In this document: piece by piece, positions 38,101 through 50,618 of the stretch | Numbering within the stretch: position 1 is the first letter of the stretch | How the letters are laid out: each line of letters begins with the position of its first letter | Assembly: GCF_030463565.1 (NCBI RefSeq) | Contig: NC_134652.1 | Location: forward strand, 19,693,397-19,757,396 | Direction of reading: 5' to 3' | DNA: 64,000 nt | Origin: Pelecanus crispus | Taxonomy: Eukaryota; Chordata; Aves; Pelecaniformes; Pelecanidae | Notes under the pieces: model-generated | The model's input: the letters and a program-made list of their open reading frames with translations, nothing else | Databases searched by the model: none | What the model was told of the DNA's origin: nothing | Translations under genes and position numbers: made by a program

Positions 38101-41100
38101 CTAGTCACCCAGGGTATGGAAAGCATAGAAATCTGGTGCAAATTGCCAATATAAAAAGTCCAGGTGAGCTCCTGCTAAGCAGGGGCTGCCCCCAGGAGCT
38201 GGACTCTTCCCTGGCCCCAGCTTTCCCCTTTTGAAGCAGCTTCAGGATTCTCTTCCCCAAACATCCCCAACCCTGCCTGCCCTTCCCTGCCTTTGCCAGC
38301 TCTGTTTGCTGGGTCTGTTAAACCCTCTTTAGGGCATTTTGTGACTCCAAAGAAGGAATTTCAGTGGCGTTAATGATCCTAGCAGCAGTGCTGGGGCTGC
38401 AGCAAGTGGGATGGTAGACAGTGCAAGCTTGACCGCACCTTACCAGTTGTTGAAGAGAAAGAAGGGCTGTTGCGGTAAGTAAGCGGTGGCAGACAAAAGG
38501 CAACTTGGCAAAAAGGAATGAGAGCAACACTCCTGGCACCCTAGCACCTTGCTTTGACCCAGGAATTACAAAGGTTGAGGCTGGCTGGAAATTTGTGGTA
38601 TTATTATGCTGACTCTTGCAGACTCAGGACATTATCCTATTTGCCCTCTGCAAAGCTTCCCATGAAGAAACAAAACAGTCTCCTGAGATAACACTGGTTT
38701 ATACCAGAAACCGCCATTAAATATAGAGAGATTGGCTGCACTTTCTTACTATACAAACTATGTACTTGCCTGTATTGACCTCTAAAATTAGAGAGGGCAA
38801 GGTAGTGCTTCCCATGGAAGGAAGTGTTTCCAATCCAGAAAATTTTAATTCTTTACTTTGGCCAATATATTATTTTGCTCTTACTTCCTGACTGATTTGT
38901 CTTGGATTTTAAAGGTGATTGTGAGTTACAAGAATGCATCCATGTTTTCAATGGACTTCAGCTTAGATAACATTGCATAAAATATACCTGAAATAGGAAA
39001 ATATCACAAAAAGAAATCTTTGAAAGCACTGCAGTCTTTAGAACTGATAAAAAAGAAAATCTAATACATGCCACACAAGTACGCATAGTATGTGATGATA
39101 CGTGTCTGTCTTGTGTTACCCTGGTTTGGATTAATTCTAAGTGCACTGAAAAGAGTCTTTTTGTGGGCATGGGGCCGGGACCACACTGAAATTATCAGGA
39201 TGGAAAAAATAACAATCTGTTATTGCAAGCAGAATACACTGGCGACAAATACCGGTACTGCTTACAATATATTAACATTTCCCAGTACTTTTTCTCACCT
39301 GTTTTTGTCGCCTCTTCTGCTTGACTGTACCTCCCCTTCCACCTATTGCATCTGCCAAAGAGGGGGTAACCACCGAACCTCTGACAGCCCTAACCCCGGA
39401 GAAAAAAAAGGAAAGCTTAGTGATACTTGTCATTGCAGAGAGTGGGAATCAAAGGTCATCGGGAGTTGTTGCATATGGCTTAATAGTCACATAGCATTTT
39501 GCACATCTATTCGTCCTGGGTAAAGAGAGAAGTCAGTAGCAGAGAGATGTGTGTTCCAGCTTCCAGACTTGTTCTGCTAATGTAATGCTAATAGACCATG
39601 TCCTGGAGAAAACTTTATTTGGGGAATGTGAACGCCCTTCTGCTCAAAAAAGGTGAAGATTTGGACAAAGAGTTATTCCATGTGTAAACAAAGTCTGCTG
39701 CTCATTTAAGAGCTCTTTTCAAAAAGCTGAATATGGATCAATCTTAGGGGATTGATCATGTTCCCGAGGGTGAAAAGGGGGCTGCTTTAATACTTATTCA
39801 GCATCATTCTTTATTGATGCTATCAGGTTTCAACAAGAAGTCACAGGTTTAGCACCCCTTAAGCATAGAAGTGTCAGGGCCACACTATTTTAAGAATTGC
39901 AAAGGATGCCCAGAAACACAAAACTTGTTGCTTAATCTGTGAAGACATAATTGGGATTAGGCTGAGCTAGTTGCAGAGAAATATGAAACAACCATATAAA
40001 GGCAAAGAAGGTCTATTGTAATCACTGGCTGAGTTAAATCTGTATTTTGTAAGAAGCATGTCAACTCAGCCAGCAGACGTTGGCAGCTATGTGTGCGCAG
40101 CTAGTTTGTCCAAAGGAGGGCTGAAGAAAGACTAGACTGTGTTTATTCTGGCATCAAGACACTTTCACCCCAGCTGAAAGCTCAGCTATGTTTGTTCTAA
40201 GTCCAGAATTATTTTCATTCTACTCGGTGTATTCTCATTCCTTTCAGATACATATACATTCTGAAAACAAATAATAATTTGCATTCAGAGGTAATATTTT
40301 TGAGGAAGCTTAATTCTGGTGGTGAGGTTACCTGACTACTCAGCAAGCAGCGGGGCACCTTCTGCCGTTGTCCACTGTCTGGTGTCCTTCAATATCCAGA
40401 GCTTTTACTAACACCCTGCATCGCTCTCACTTTTTCATATGAGGAAACTGAAGCCTAGGAGATTATCTGATTTACTGCAGGGTCAGTAATTTCCAATCTT
40501 GTTGCAGCCTCATTTGAGAAAATTGACAACATACCATAATTCCCAGGTAAAGGCTTTTGGCTTTCAAAACAGAGCGATAACAAAGCACACTGATGTTTAC
40601 AAAAGTAATGTCACACACAAACTATGTAGCTCAGGGAATGAGTTGGCCGTACTAAACCCGAAAGCAAAATAATCATGTTTACCTTATTAGCAGGAGATCT
40701 GTGGCTGCCTCCATTTATGCAGGCGTTATCTGGAGGAGTTACCTGGGAGCTGCAATGAGATGGGCTTTGAGATTAGATGAGCATCGCTGGAGCTTTGGGA
40801 AAGGCTACGGGAGAGTGACTGGAATATCGCTGCAGTCGGGATGAATCCCTGGGGAAGGGATAGAGCTAAAGGGGCCCCCACACTCTACCAAGAGTGGTTG
40901 GGTGCTGGTGTGTGGGACCTGCTGGTGCTGAGGGTGACACCTGCAAGAGGGGCTGTGGGTCTGCTCACCAGCCAAGCAGGAGCTGGGGCAGGTCAGCGGG
41001 ATGCTGGTGAGGCTGCCTAAACCTGGGTTAGCATCAGCTATGGTCCCATCGGGTGCAGCTCAGCACCCCTGGGCTTGCGTGGGTTCCTGCTGCCTCTCCC

Positions 41101-42929
41101 AGCTAGCAGGGAGGGTAGCGTGGAGCCACCGAGCCCAGCTCTAGAGCTATGCTCCACGTCCCACATGTCCTGTCTGCTCCTCGTGCCCCACGGGGCTGGG
41201 CCTGGGTGCCAACTGCTGCCTGCTCTAGGTCACACAAAAGCCCAGGTACAGAGCCAGGTGCTGAGTCCAGATCTCCGGAGCTTCAGGCCAGTGCCTTCAT
41301 CACAAACCCCCTTCATTTCCCATCAAAACACTCACACTTACTCTCCAAGGTGTATGTATGTCTGTGAACAGAAAAAAAGAATGGGGAAAAAAATCAAAAG
41401 AAATCTAAAAACTGTAATTACTTTATGGAAAAATCTCACAGAATACAAAAAAGACACCAGAATTGTATGGAAACTGAGTCCCACAGAAATGATAATAAGA
41501 GGCCTGCAGAAATTTTATCAAGAATTGTTACTTGTTCTTTTCATCAAGACCTGTATTCCTGCTACAGAGTTCTGCAGCAAGCCTAAAAAGTCCAGTTATA
41601 AAGCACTAAATTATTATTTGGACCTCACATAAAGCTTGCCAGGGAAATGATTTCCTTGTGCAGATCAGCAATTTCATACTTGAATGAGAGTTCACCTTTA
41701 ACAAAGTTCACTCTTATTGTTATAATTGAAGAGTTCTATGAAACATATTCTTTTGCTACCTTACAAATGCACTTCTGTGAAGTACTGCAAGATGGCAAAG
41801 ATTATTACCTTTGTATCTTCAGTTGTTTGCCTGTTAAACACACCTTAAAACATTTTCTTCCAGGATACCCGTGTAACTGATATAACATGTAAAGTGAATG
41901 CACATTGTCATACTAAGTTCCCACAAACATATTTTTTGCTCATAGAATGAAATGAGTTAAATTCAGAGCTAGATTTGTGTCTTTATTCATATAAATGGCA
42001 GCTGCAGTGGAAGTATTAAAGACATTAGTAACCAGTTGTCAGTCCCAAAATACCAGTGAATTTACTAGCCTACTGGGTGGTTTTTAAATAAATAGATACT
42101 TTACCAGCTTTAGTTGACGTAGCCACGTACAGTGTGTGGCTGCTGGAAAGGACGACTTTGGCATCTTAGTGGTCCACAAGAGACTCCTCTCCCAGAGAAG
42201 GCAGACACACAAAAGGTACCAGAGCCCGAGTCTAAAGTACGATATCATTTTGCCAATTGTATTATCCAGACTTATCATGCACATATCGGTTTTGAATTTA
42301 ATCTCTGCATTAACTGACTTTCCCCCAGAGCACGTACCCTGCCAGGAAGATGTATTTTCATTACCTTCCTATTTGATTTTTATAATACTAATCCTGAGGC
42401 AAGCTTGAAAAAGCTGAACAGTGGTTAGATCCCCATCTGGGTTTTGCAGAAAGTTTGCAGAGGTTGGAAAAGGGCTTGGGAAAGGATAATTTAGCATCAG
42501 ATACGTAGCTTTCAGATCAGATTTATTAGCAAGTCTGCTACGATGACTGGCCTTAGGGAAACAGGACAGGCCTTGCTAATGAAATCCTCGTGTAGTTATT
42601 GCTATGCCCAAGACCTTATGATTTGCATGAAATGCTGCCTCTTGCCGTAGGCTGCTCAAGGTGCTGATGCTTTGCTCTTCAGCAGTAAATTGGCAAGAGA
42701 GGGATGAGCAGGCTCCTACAACGTGCTGTGGCTGATGCGGCAGATTAGCCATTTCCATTTGGTGGGTTTTTTTCCTGGCACCTGAAAGATGAGTTGGCTT
42801 TTGTATTCTGAATCCTGTGATCTTACTGAACTAGTAACTGTACAGGGCTTGGGAACGCACAGGGAAAGAAAAGGATATTTTACCTTGTCTGCCATTTTCC
42901 TCCTCGTTTGTCTGTGCTCGCTCAGGAAG
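32107..42929. other. Intergenic, no gene recognised
   Basis: About 10.8 kb with no recognised gene. There is a short CA repeat at 33999-34013 and T runs near 34430 and 34590. The segment at about 40840-41310 is clearly GC-richer than its surroundings and opens the longest unexplained frame of the window (41075-41632, + strand, 185 codons). That frame crosses into AT-rich sequence with no change of codon style, and its translation resembles no known protein. Confidence 0.45.
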
Positions 42930-42989
42930 TCATAGAATCATAGAATGCTTTAGGTTGGAAGGGACCTTGAGAGATCATCGAGCCCAACA
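42930..42989 (-). mobile_element. CR1 or CR1-tailed SINE 3' end, severely truncated
   Basis: Only the last 60 bp remain: the inverted tail TCATAGAATCATAGAATG and GGAAGGGACCTTGAGAGATC, breaking off at AGCCCAAC. The same tail is shared by the 494-635 SINE and the 46332 fragment, so the source could be either CR1 or the SINE. Confidence 0.8.
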
Positions 42990-45900
42990 AAGAAAAACGC
43001 GTGGGAACCCTGGTGAGTGGGCTCAGCCAAATACACTTTGCTCATGGGAGGCTCAGGAGCAGTTGCTGTCAGAGCCAAGGCCTAATGCGAATCTAAATCC
43101 ACAGAGAAAGAAATTTGAGGTAAAAAGAACATAAAATCTGGTTTGTTTCACTTCATTCCCCATGTCTTTGTAAGCTGCTGTGCTAGCCTTTAGGAGAAGT
43201 GTCTGCAATAAGCCGTAACAGTGAGAATATTGGAAAGGTGCTTCAAGAAAAGTCTGAACTAACGTTTTCATTTGCCCAAAGCGTGCCCGGTGATTGCCAA
43301 GCCACACTAACACACTACTCGCAGAGCCTTGTTACCGAGAGGGCAGGCTGGTAGCCTTGGCACAAGAGGTTGTTCCTTCAGCTCACAAACAGGCTTTAGC
43401 TGCGTCCTGGAGCAGCGATGGTGGGCCACCTCCGTCCCTTCCCCTGCAGGTTGTTGCGCAAAGACTTGGAGAGCACAGCAGCACTGCCAAGGGAGTCACC
43501 TGTGGGCCGGGGAGTGAAGGCGCAGCCCTCGGCCAGGAGAAAGCTCCTGCTGATGGACCACACCACCTGTGGGGCCAGAGCCCACAAACCTATCGTTATC
43601 TAGCGGGTGCCAGAGATACCAGGGTACTCTGTACTGTAAGTGCTCCGATGCCCGTAATGCACATTTCCCAACCTTGAGTGGAATTCTCTACTGTGTTTCA
43701 AGAATGCATTAGTTACACTTAAAAGGTGAGGCAATTAGGTGGTGAATTGGTCTTAGATAAAGGAAAAGAAAACATTTAACAGTGATTTAAAAATTTATAA
43801 TGCAAGACTGGGTATGTTTCTGTAGATTAAATCCTTTCAGGAGTTTTTAAGCACAGATTCTTTTTCTTTTCCCCCATCTTAACTGTCAACACTCTTCTGA
43901 GCAAACACTACTTCACATTAGAATGAGGATTTAATGTGCAGATAAAAGCTTGGGGCGGATTCTTGCCCAGCATGAACTCACACCTTTAGGATGGAGGATG
44001 GCTCTGCTTGTTTAAATGGCCGTCTTTCTGCTAACACTGTGAATCACAGCTTTTGGTGCTGACAATATACATGACCTGAGCAAGCTCCCCACATGAACTC
44101 CATGTCAACCTATCAACAGCATTTTTTGCCGTAGTCAGTCACAGTTCTGCAACAAGTTTAGAGGACAACGGGCAAACACCTAATGTCCTGTTAAAAAAAG
44201 AGGGAAAAAGAGCAACAGACTAAGTGATTAGTGGACAAAAAAATAACTATTACAGAATAAATAAAACCAAATTAGACTGGAGAAGTCTTTTTTTGTATTA
44301 GTGTTTCCAAAATATGACTTTGATGAGGTTAAGGGTGACGAGTTATGCAAGCCCATGTTGAGATACCAATACAAACATGTACCCGCAGAAGCTGCGAAGG
44401 TTACACATGCTGGGCATTGATTTACTTAACTAATTCAGCCTGATCATTCAAAACTTTAAACATTCGAAGGTAGTCAACAGTTTTGGAAGATAGCGTTCGT
44501 ATGGAAATTATTGCCTGGAGATTAGTGACTGGGTCTGTACACTCTGCAGCAGCCGCATCCTCAGGGTAACTGTGCAGAAGACAGAGATGCAGAGCTCATG
44601 TTAGGAAATGGTCAAACTCGACTTGGGCAGAATTTCAACTGGAGCTAGGGGAATTGTATCAGAAAGTGATTAGGCACAACTGAGCCCAAACATAGTACTG
44701 GAGCAGCTAATTTATGGTACTATTAATTCTTACTGAATAGGATATATGTAAAAAAGTTTAAATATATGCTGCATAAATACCCACGGGAAACAGGCACACA
44801 GTTGCTCATGCTGTTTTTCTTTTTTCTGTTTTGATGATTTTTCTCCTTAGTTTATTCAGAACCACGGTGTTCCTGAAGCTGATTATGATCTCTCCCCTCA
44901 GACTGGAGAGTTATAAGAGCATTTCAATCTATTGTACTTGTCTTGACAAAAATCAGTTCATTAAAGAATGAGAGGTCTCTTGAAAAAGTTGCATAATATT
45001 TGGTGTAGTAGTACTTCAAGGCAGGGGGGAAAACCTACAGGAACGCTATTTACCTTCTGACACCTGAAAACAAACACCTCCTCAATTAACACAAAACATC
45101 CAAGCTTGATAAATATTAGAAATTAAAGCTTCAAAAATGCCTTTTCATTGTGCAGATTGCAATTCTATACACAAAGTTATGATTTTCATAAATAAGGAAA
45201 GAATGAATGACCAAGTTGTTAAGTTTGGGGAACATATTTTGTAAACTAGAGAGCATATAAATAGTCGTATTAAAGTCTTTGCTGATCAGGTTGTCAGGCT
45301 GAAATTTCTACAGTCAAGACTTGAGTTCTATATTGACAGCATTTTTACAAGTTGGCAAATATGGGATTCATCCAAAGCCTGCTGAAATCAGTGAGTGGTT
45401 TCATGGGCTTGAATAAGGACTTTAACACGATATGCTTCACAACGCAAATGACACAGTGTTCTCAACACCTATCTCTGCAAAACTGCTTGAAGCTTTATAA
45501 TCAAAATGGATTATTTTCAGCTTGGAAACCATGTTAAAAATTCAAAGTTTCATGGAGACTCCAAATGCTTGTTTTTCAGCACAGCATTCTTCAAAACTGT
45601 CTATATTTCATTTGTCTACCTGAAATAAACAGCTAATAAGTAGAACAGAGAACCAGAAGTCAGGAAATCCAGGTTGGGTTTAATCCTGTATGTGATTTTG
45701 TGCAAAATGCTCTGTTCTTCTGTGATGAAAATAATTTCAAAAGGCCATAGGCATGCTCTCCTCCAGCACTTGAAGTGCAAAGGTTTTTCTACTAACAAAC
45801 TCTGCAAAAAAACATATGCCAAGCTGAACGATTAAACTTCTTTAATTATCTGCAATCCAGAACAGAGTTTTGCAGAAGAAATGGCCTAGAAAGCATTCAT

Positions 45901-46331
45901 AAGCATGCATGGGGTGGTATGGCTTCTGCAAACACCCACTAAAAAATTACATTTACAAATCTCTCCATATGCTATAGAAGCGGAAATTTTAGGATGCCTT
46001 AAATTGCACTTGTTCACACAGAATTACTATACACAGTGCGGGATGCAGACTGGAATATTGACAAGCAGCAGTAAGAACTGGTGATAAGGTCTCTTGCTCT
46101 CACACAAGAAAATGTTTGCAAATAAGCTGGCACCAGGAAATAAACCCCACACCTGATGTGAAGGGCAACTGAGTCTGGGACCCAGAGGTTCCCTGCCGGC
46201 TCCACTTAGTGGCCACCTGGCTCAGAGCCTGACCCTGCGCCAGCCCTCCCCAGGGAGAAGGCAGTTTCCCCAGAGAAAATAATCCCTTTGATGGTTCAGA
46301 GGCCAGACAAGGCCTTGTTCGAAGGTTCATA
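42990..46331. other. Intergenic, no gene recognised
   Basis: A GC-richer patch at 43330-43620 opens frames in several registers at once (up to 127 codons), the usual signature of base composition and not of a gene. Nothing else is recognised. Confidence 0.45.
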
Positions 46332-46402
46332 TCATAGAATCATAGAATGCTTTGGTTTGGAAGGGACCTTGAGAGATCATCTAGCCCAACCCCCCTGCAG
46401 TG
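46332..46402 (-). mobile_element. CR1 or CR1-tailed SINE 3' end, truncated
   Basis: The inverted CR1 tail ATCATAGAATCATAGAATGC is followed by GGAAGGGACCTTGAGAGATC and AACCCCCCTGCAGTGATG. It breaks off where the SINE at 494-635 would continue into its tRNA head, so the origin is ambiguous. Confidence 0.8.
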
Positions 46403-46969
46403 ATGATATTATATAAACAACTAAATACAGCCCAAAGAATATAGTGTTGATATTGCAATAACACGTCATTTTCCGAGTTTGATGATAAAAAAAGAAGTTA
46501 GTGCTGTGTAATAACTGAACAATTTACCATGATGGCTTTCACAGTATTCTCTGTATTTTCAGCCAGTAAGGTCTTTCTGACTTGTTACTTTTGCACATTG
46601 CTCAGGAAAATTTCATACTGAGACACGAAGAACGTTGGTACTTTAGTTACTAGACTTCTCACGCTTTGCAGAATGCTTTCTCATTCTCAGCCCCTTCCGT
46701 CCTCCTCTTAGGTCACGCCTGCCTTGTGAGCAGGAGGGAGGCTTTCAGGCACAACTCCTAAGCATGATTAATATTTTGGTTTAGCCACCAAACCAAAACA
46801 TTTTCGGAAAAGAGATTGAGATCAAATCAAGATAAAAGTGCAGTGGGGGCTATTTTATTTTCCCCTGAGGTGAGGAAGCAGAAGTCCCTGGTTCACACTG
46901 AATCAGAAATGAAGCTTTTATTCCACTTGGAGATGTTTAACAAGAGCAACCACAGAAGTTAAGACCTAG

Positions 46970-47190
46970 AGATGGTACAGCATTCACAACAGTGGCAGAA
47001 GACAGCGCTCTCTGACCAACTCAGCGTGCTCGCCTCGAGTACGAGAGGGCCAGGCTCCCTCTGCCTGATGCAAACCACAGATTTAGGAGCTCATGGGCTA
47101 TGGGCAACACAAACTCAAATCCTGCCCTCAGAAGACTTGAATGCCAGCTCCCCCCCATTGCCGGTAAATGCTCTGACCACCTGAGCGTTG
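46970..47190 (-). mobile_element. Possible old tRNA-derived SINE
   Basis: On the minus strand GCTCAGGTGGTCAGAGCA (47169-47186) resembles a tRNA D-arm/box A, and GGCATTCAAGTC (inside 47131-47145) lies at about the right distance for a degraded box B. A second box-A-like GCTGAGTTGGTCAGAG occurs at about 47008-47023. No family is recognised and the tail is undefined; chance similarity is possible. Confidence 0.25.
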
Positions 47191-48928
47191 AATGGAAAAG
47201 GATGGAAAGGCACGACACCTCCTTCACTTTGTAAATCGAGTATTTCTCCCCATAGAGCTCGTAAGCTGAAATTAGCCGTTAAATTTTGTCAGCAATTTTG
47301 GATCAAACAAAATCTCAGGTAGGTTCTGAAGACACAAGGGAGAATCGCTATAGGTTTGAACAGCTGTAAGTACGCAAAACCCTGTAGCTGTATTTTATGG
47401 ATACTCTATTTATCAAATGTAATTTCTGATGTATATTAGCTGATCTTGCTGCAAAAATCAGACACATTTGCTATAAAACTAAGTCATTAGTGAAATAAGC
47501 ATTTACACTACTGGCTAGATGTAATACTGAAGGCAGGGAGTAGTTACAAACTAGAACATTGCCCTAGAGTTACCTCTTGTTTTTTAATTCCCTTCAGCCA
47601 AAGCCATCCTGTGCTCTGCTTGTGGGCAGTCTGGGAACCCCACCAATAAAACTACCAAAACAAACAAACAAAAAAAAATCCAAAAAACCCCACCCTTCAA
47701 TACGCAAAAATAAACAACCCTTTTTTCATTATATGCAAGTTGCCAGCGTGTGGTTCAGTATTTTCTGTGGTTCTCTCTTCACAATCTGCCTGTGCTAAAA
47801 AAGTAGTTGAGGGAGACTGGAAAGGCTGTTACTCAGTTTTACAAGGTATAATGGACATGCAATGCCTGGCACGTACTGGATGTTAAGATAATACGAGACA
47901 TCTTTATTTAGCTGCTTTGCACTAGTAATATTCAATAATTGTGATGAAGATCTGATCTAAGCAATACATTTCCACATTCTTTTTATATCACCGCTTTTAG
48001 GTTTGGTAAACTATGTGAAAAATTCTTTGCTATTTCTAACTAACAAAAAGCACTAAGATAGTTGCAGTTGTTTTGTCTTTTAATCTGCTATACTTAAGAC
48101 AAACGAAGCTATGATACCAACATTGCACACTTCCAAAGCTGCCTTGATTTAAAAAGCTTAAAAAAAGTCACCACCACCTGGCTGACAACTTGGTAGCAGT
48201 ATCTGATCCATGCAGAACACAAGAATCTCCTGCTTCTTGGTTTTCTCCTTTGACCCCTGAGCTGAAAAGACACTGGGGTGCAAATTGAGTGAAGTCATCA
48301 CAGAGATACCTACATGCACCTAAATAAAAGAAGAAAGTTAATTGCAGAAATTTAGCGTATGAGGATTTTCCATTTATGACATTCTCAGGACAGCTGTATG
48401 TCCAACATACTAAAAAAAAAAAAAAATGAACAGGTGAAACCTTAAAAAGGCAGACAGATTCTTTTTTTTTCCATAGTTATTTTCTGCAAAAGAAATGACT
48501 GGTATTTGCCTACTAATCCTATCAATTTGGTAATAAACCTACATTTCAAATTTCTTTGCTCACCTGCAGGTATCGATTTCTAGCAAAACCTGTTTGAACA
48601 AGGTTGGGAAATCAACCATGGAATACAGAGGCAAGATACTCAGTGTGCTTCAGCTGGCACGTCGCCCTCATTGACTGGCTGACATTAACAAGCAGCAACG
48701 ACTCCAAAGCGAAAAGCTGAGCAGCATTTAGAGAGCTGAAGCGAAGGGCCGCAGCCTCTGCGGACAGGCAGCCAGCTTGCTACGCCCCTGGCACAGCGCT
48801 GCCGGGCGAAGCCCCCGCCACGGCTCTGCCGCCGCGGCAGCCTGTGGCGCTGGCTGAGCAAACACCAAGATCTCCCAGGAGCATTGGAATCAGGCTTGGT
48901 TAAAAATGGGTCCACTAGTACAGATTAG

Positions 48929-48992
48929 GTAAGCATGGGCTATGACAAGATCAATAGGGAAAAAAGCAAACATCCCCAAAATAATTCAAATA
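48929..48992. repeat. Diverged local duplicate, copy A
   Basis: This segment shares about three-quarters of its bases with 50556-50618 in the same orientation, including AAGCATGGGC, GATCAATAGG and AAAAGCAAACATCCCC in order. The flanks do not match. It belongs to no repeat family I recognise. Confidence 0.6.
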
Positions 48993-49200
48993 ATAAGCTA
49001 ATCACACGAAAAAGGAAGGGGAGATCAAATTACAATGACTGAGCTGAAACTCATAGCGTTATCCCACAGGGACTTGTCTCCCAGACAGCTTGTCTTCAAT
49101 ACGTAGCCTCTGTGTAGCTCCTCAGAAATGAGAGATGAAGTGTAGCAACTCTCTACGCTTCTCTCTGCCACCGCCTTGAATCATTGTTTTTAACCAGTCC

Positions 49201-49217
49201 TTTTTTTTTTTTTTTTT
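49201..49217. repeat. Poly(T) run of 17
   Basis: Seventeen consecutive T bases, possibly a retroposition tail on the minus strand. Confidence 0.85.
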
Positions 49218-49507
49218 GAAGAGGCAAAGACACATTTACAAGTTGCACCCTAGGCACACAACAACTCATTATCCTTTCTTGGCACCTTTATCTATGTGTT
49301 CTTCGTTAATATTAGAATCACTTTGATTTATGAAAATGCACTGCAAATAGAGGATTGACATTGCATGTAGCTAGGATAAGCACTGACAAGAGAGCCAGCC
49401 AAATAATTCGTCCATGTAAGTGACAACTCAGTTCTAAAATGTCTGTTAAATTCCCCTAAGTTACCCTGTGTCTTGAGAAAATACAAAATAAAACCTGAGG
49501 TCTAGTC

Positions 49508-49526
49508 AAAAAAAAAAAAAAAAAAA
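49508..49526. repeat. Poly(A) run of 19
   Basis: Nineteen consecutive A bases about 290 bp from the poly(T) run at 49201-49217. The two runs face each other as in a T...A inverted arrangement; no element is recognised between them. Confidence 0.85.
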
Positions 49527-50555
49527 GGAGAAAACCAAATTTGTCACAAGCATAAGGGATGATTTTCTAATCTAGGGAAATTCAAAGTGAAAGCTTCCAT
49601 TTCTTTACCATTCTACAATTCCGTATCTGTTTTATTATGAATGTCAGTGGATCTTGAACATAGTGAAAGGCAGGATCACTACGCAAAGAATGCAGATTGT
49701 TGCTGTAAGTAATGACAGGAGAAATTAGCCAGTTGTGCTGCATGAAAGTAGTAATTTCTTCTTCACAGTACACCTACAAGTATGAAATTGCTAACTGAAT
49801 GCATGATTAAGCGTAGCATCCATGCTTATGTCATATATAATTAAAAAGCTCTACTAATAAAATCAACAACAAATAAATTGAGAAGAAATTCAAGAGCAAA
49901 AGATAAACTGCAAAAAACTTTGCACCATAAAATATAAAAGCCTTGATTCATCAGTTGGTGCCCCAGAGACAAGGAAGGGAAACCCAGGAAGTTCATTTTT
50001 CCATTTGAACAACTAATGATATGAAAAATGATGCAAGCAATTACACCTTCAGATTCACAATTGCAGTGTACCCATTGCAAACAGTTGCAAATGAAAACCA
50101 CACTCAACTACAGCTAGCTGGGAAATCAAGCAAAGAGCTCAAAAAATTCCAACACTATCACTTTAATCTCGAAACTTAACTCCTATCGCATCTTTCACAT
50201 TTGGTTACATGTCTACAGTAGCTTACACAAAAAATCCCCCCAGGGAGTGAGGAACAGAAGACACAGCTCTCTGCATAGCTGAGTTGATGCTGCCTGAACA
50301 GCATTGATTATAGGATGATGTTTAACTCTTAAAATCTAGTATAGGAAAATAAAACTTGGTCTTCTAAACTAATTTCATTGAGATTTTAGTTCTGCACCTG
50401 TGAGTTCTTGGCCAACATAGACAACATCATAGACTATTGAAGAAATTGAGTTCACTTCTTGAAAGGAAGAATTCATGGGTATTGAATATTTCAGTGTAAG
50501 AAACACATTTAAAAAAATCTGTAAGCATGTGAAACCTATCACCTGTAGAAACGGG

Positions 50556-50618
50556 GCAAGCATGGGCAAGGAGATGATCAATAGGACAAAAGCAAACATC
50601 CCCTAGGTAACTCAAACA
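50556..50618. repeat. Diverged local duplicate, copy B
   Basis: Partner of 48929-48992, 1.6 kb away in direct orientation. Its minus strand reads openly through the unit, whereas copy A has a one-base length difference that breaks that frame, so neither supports a shared coding exon. Confidence 0.6.

Noticed and set aside
43294-43677. Overlapping frames on both strands around 43.3-43.7 kb
   Set aside because: Open in several registers simultaneously because of GC-richer composition; no protein resemblance.
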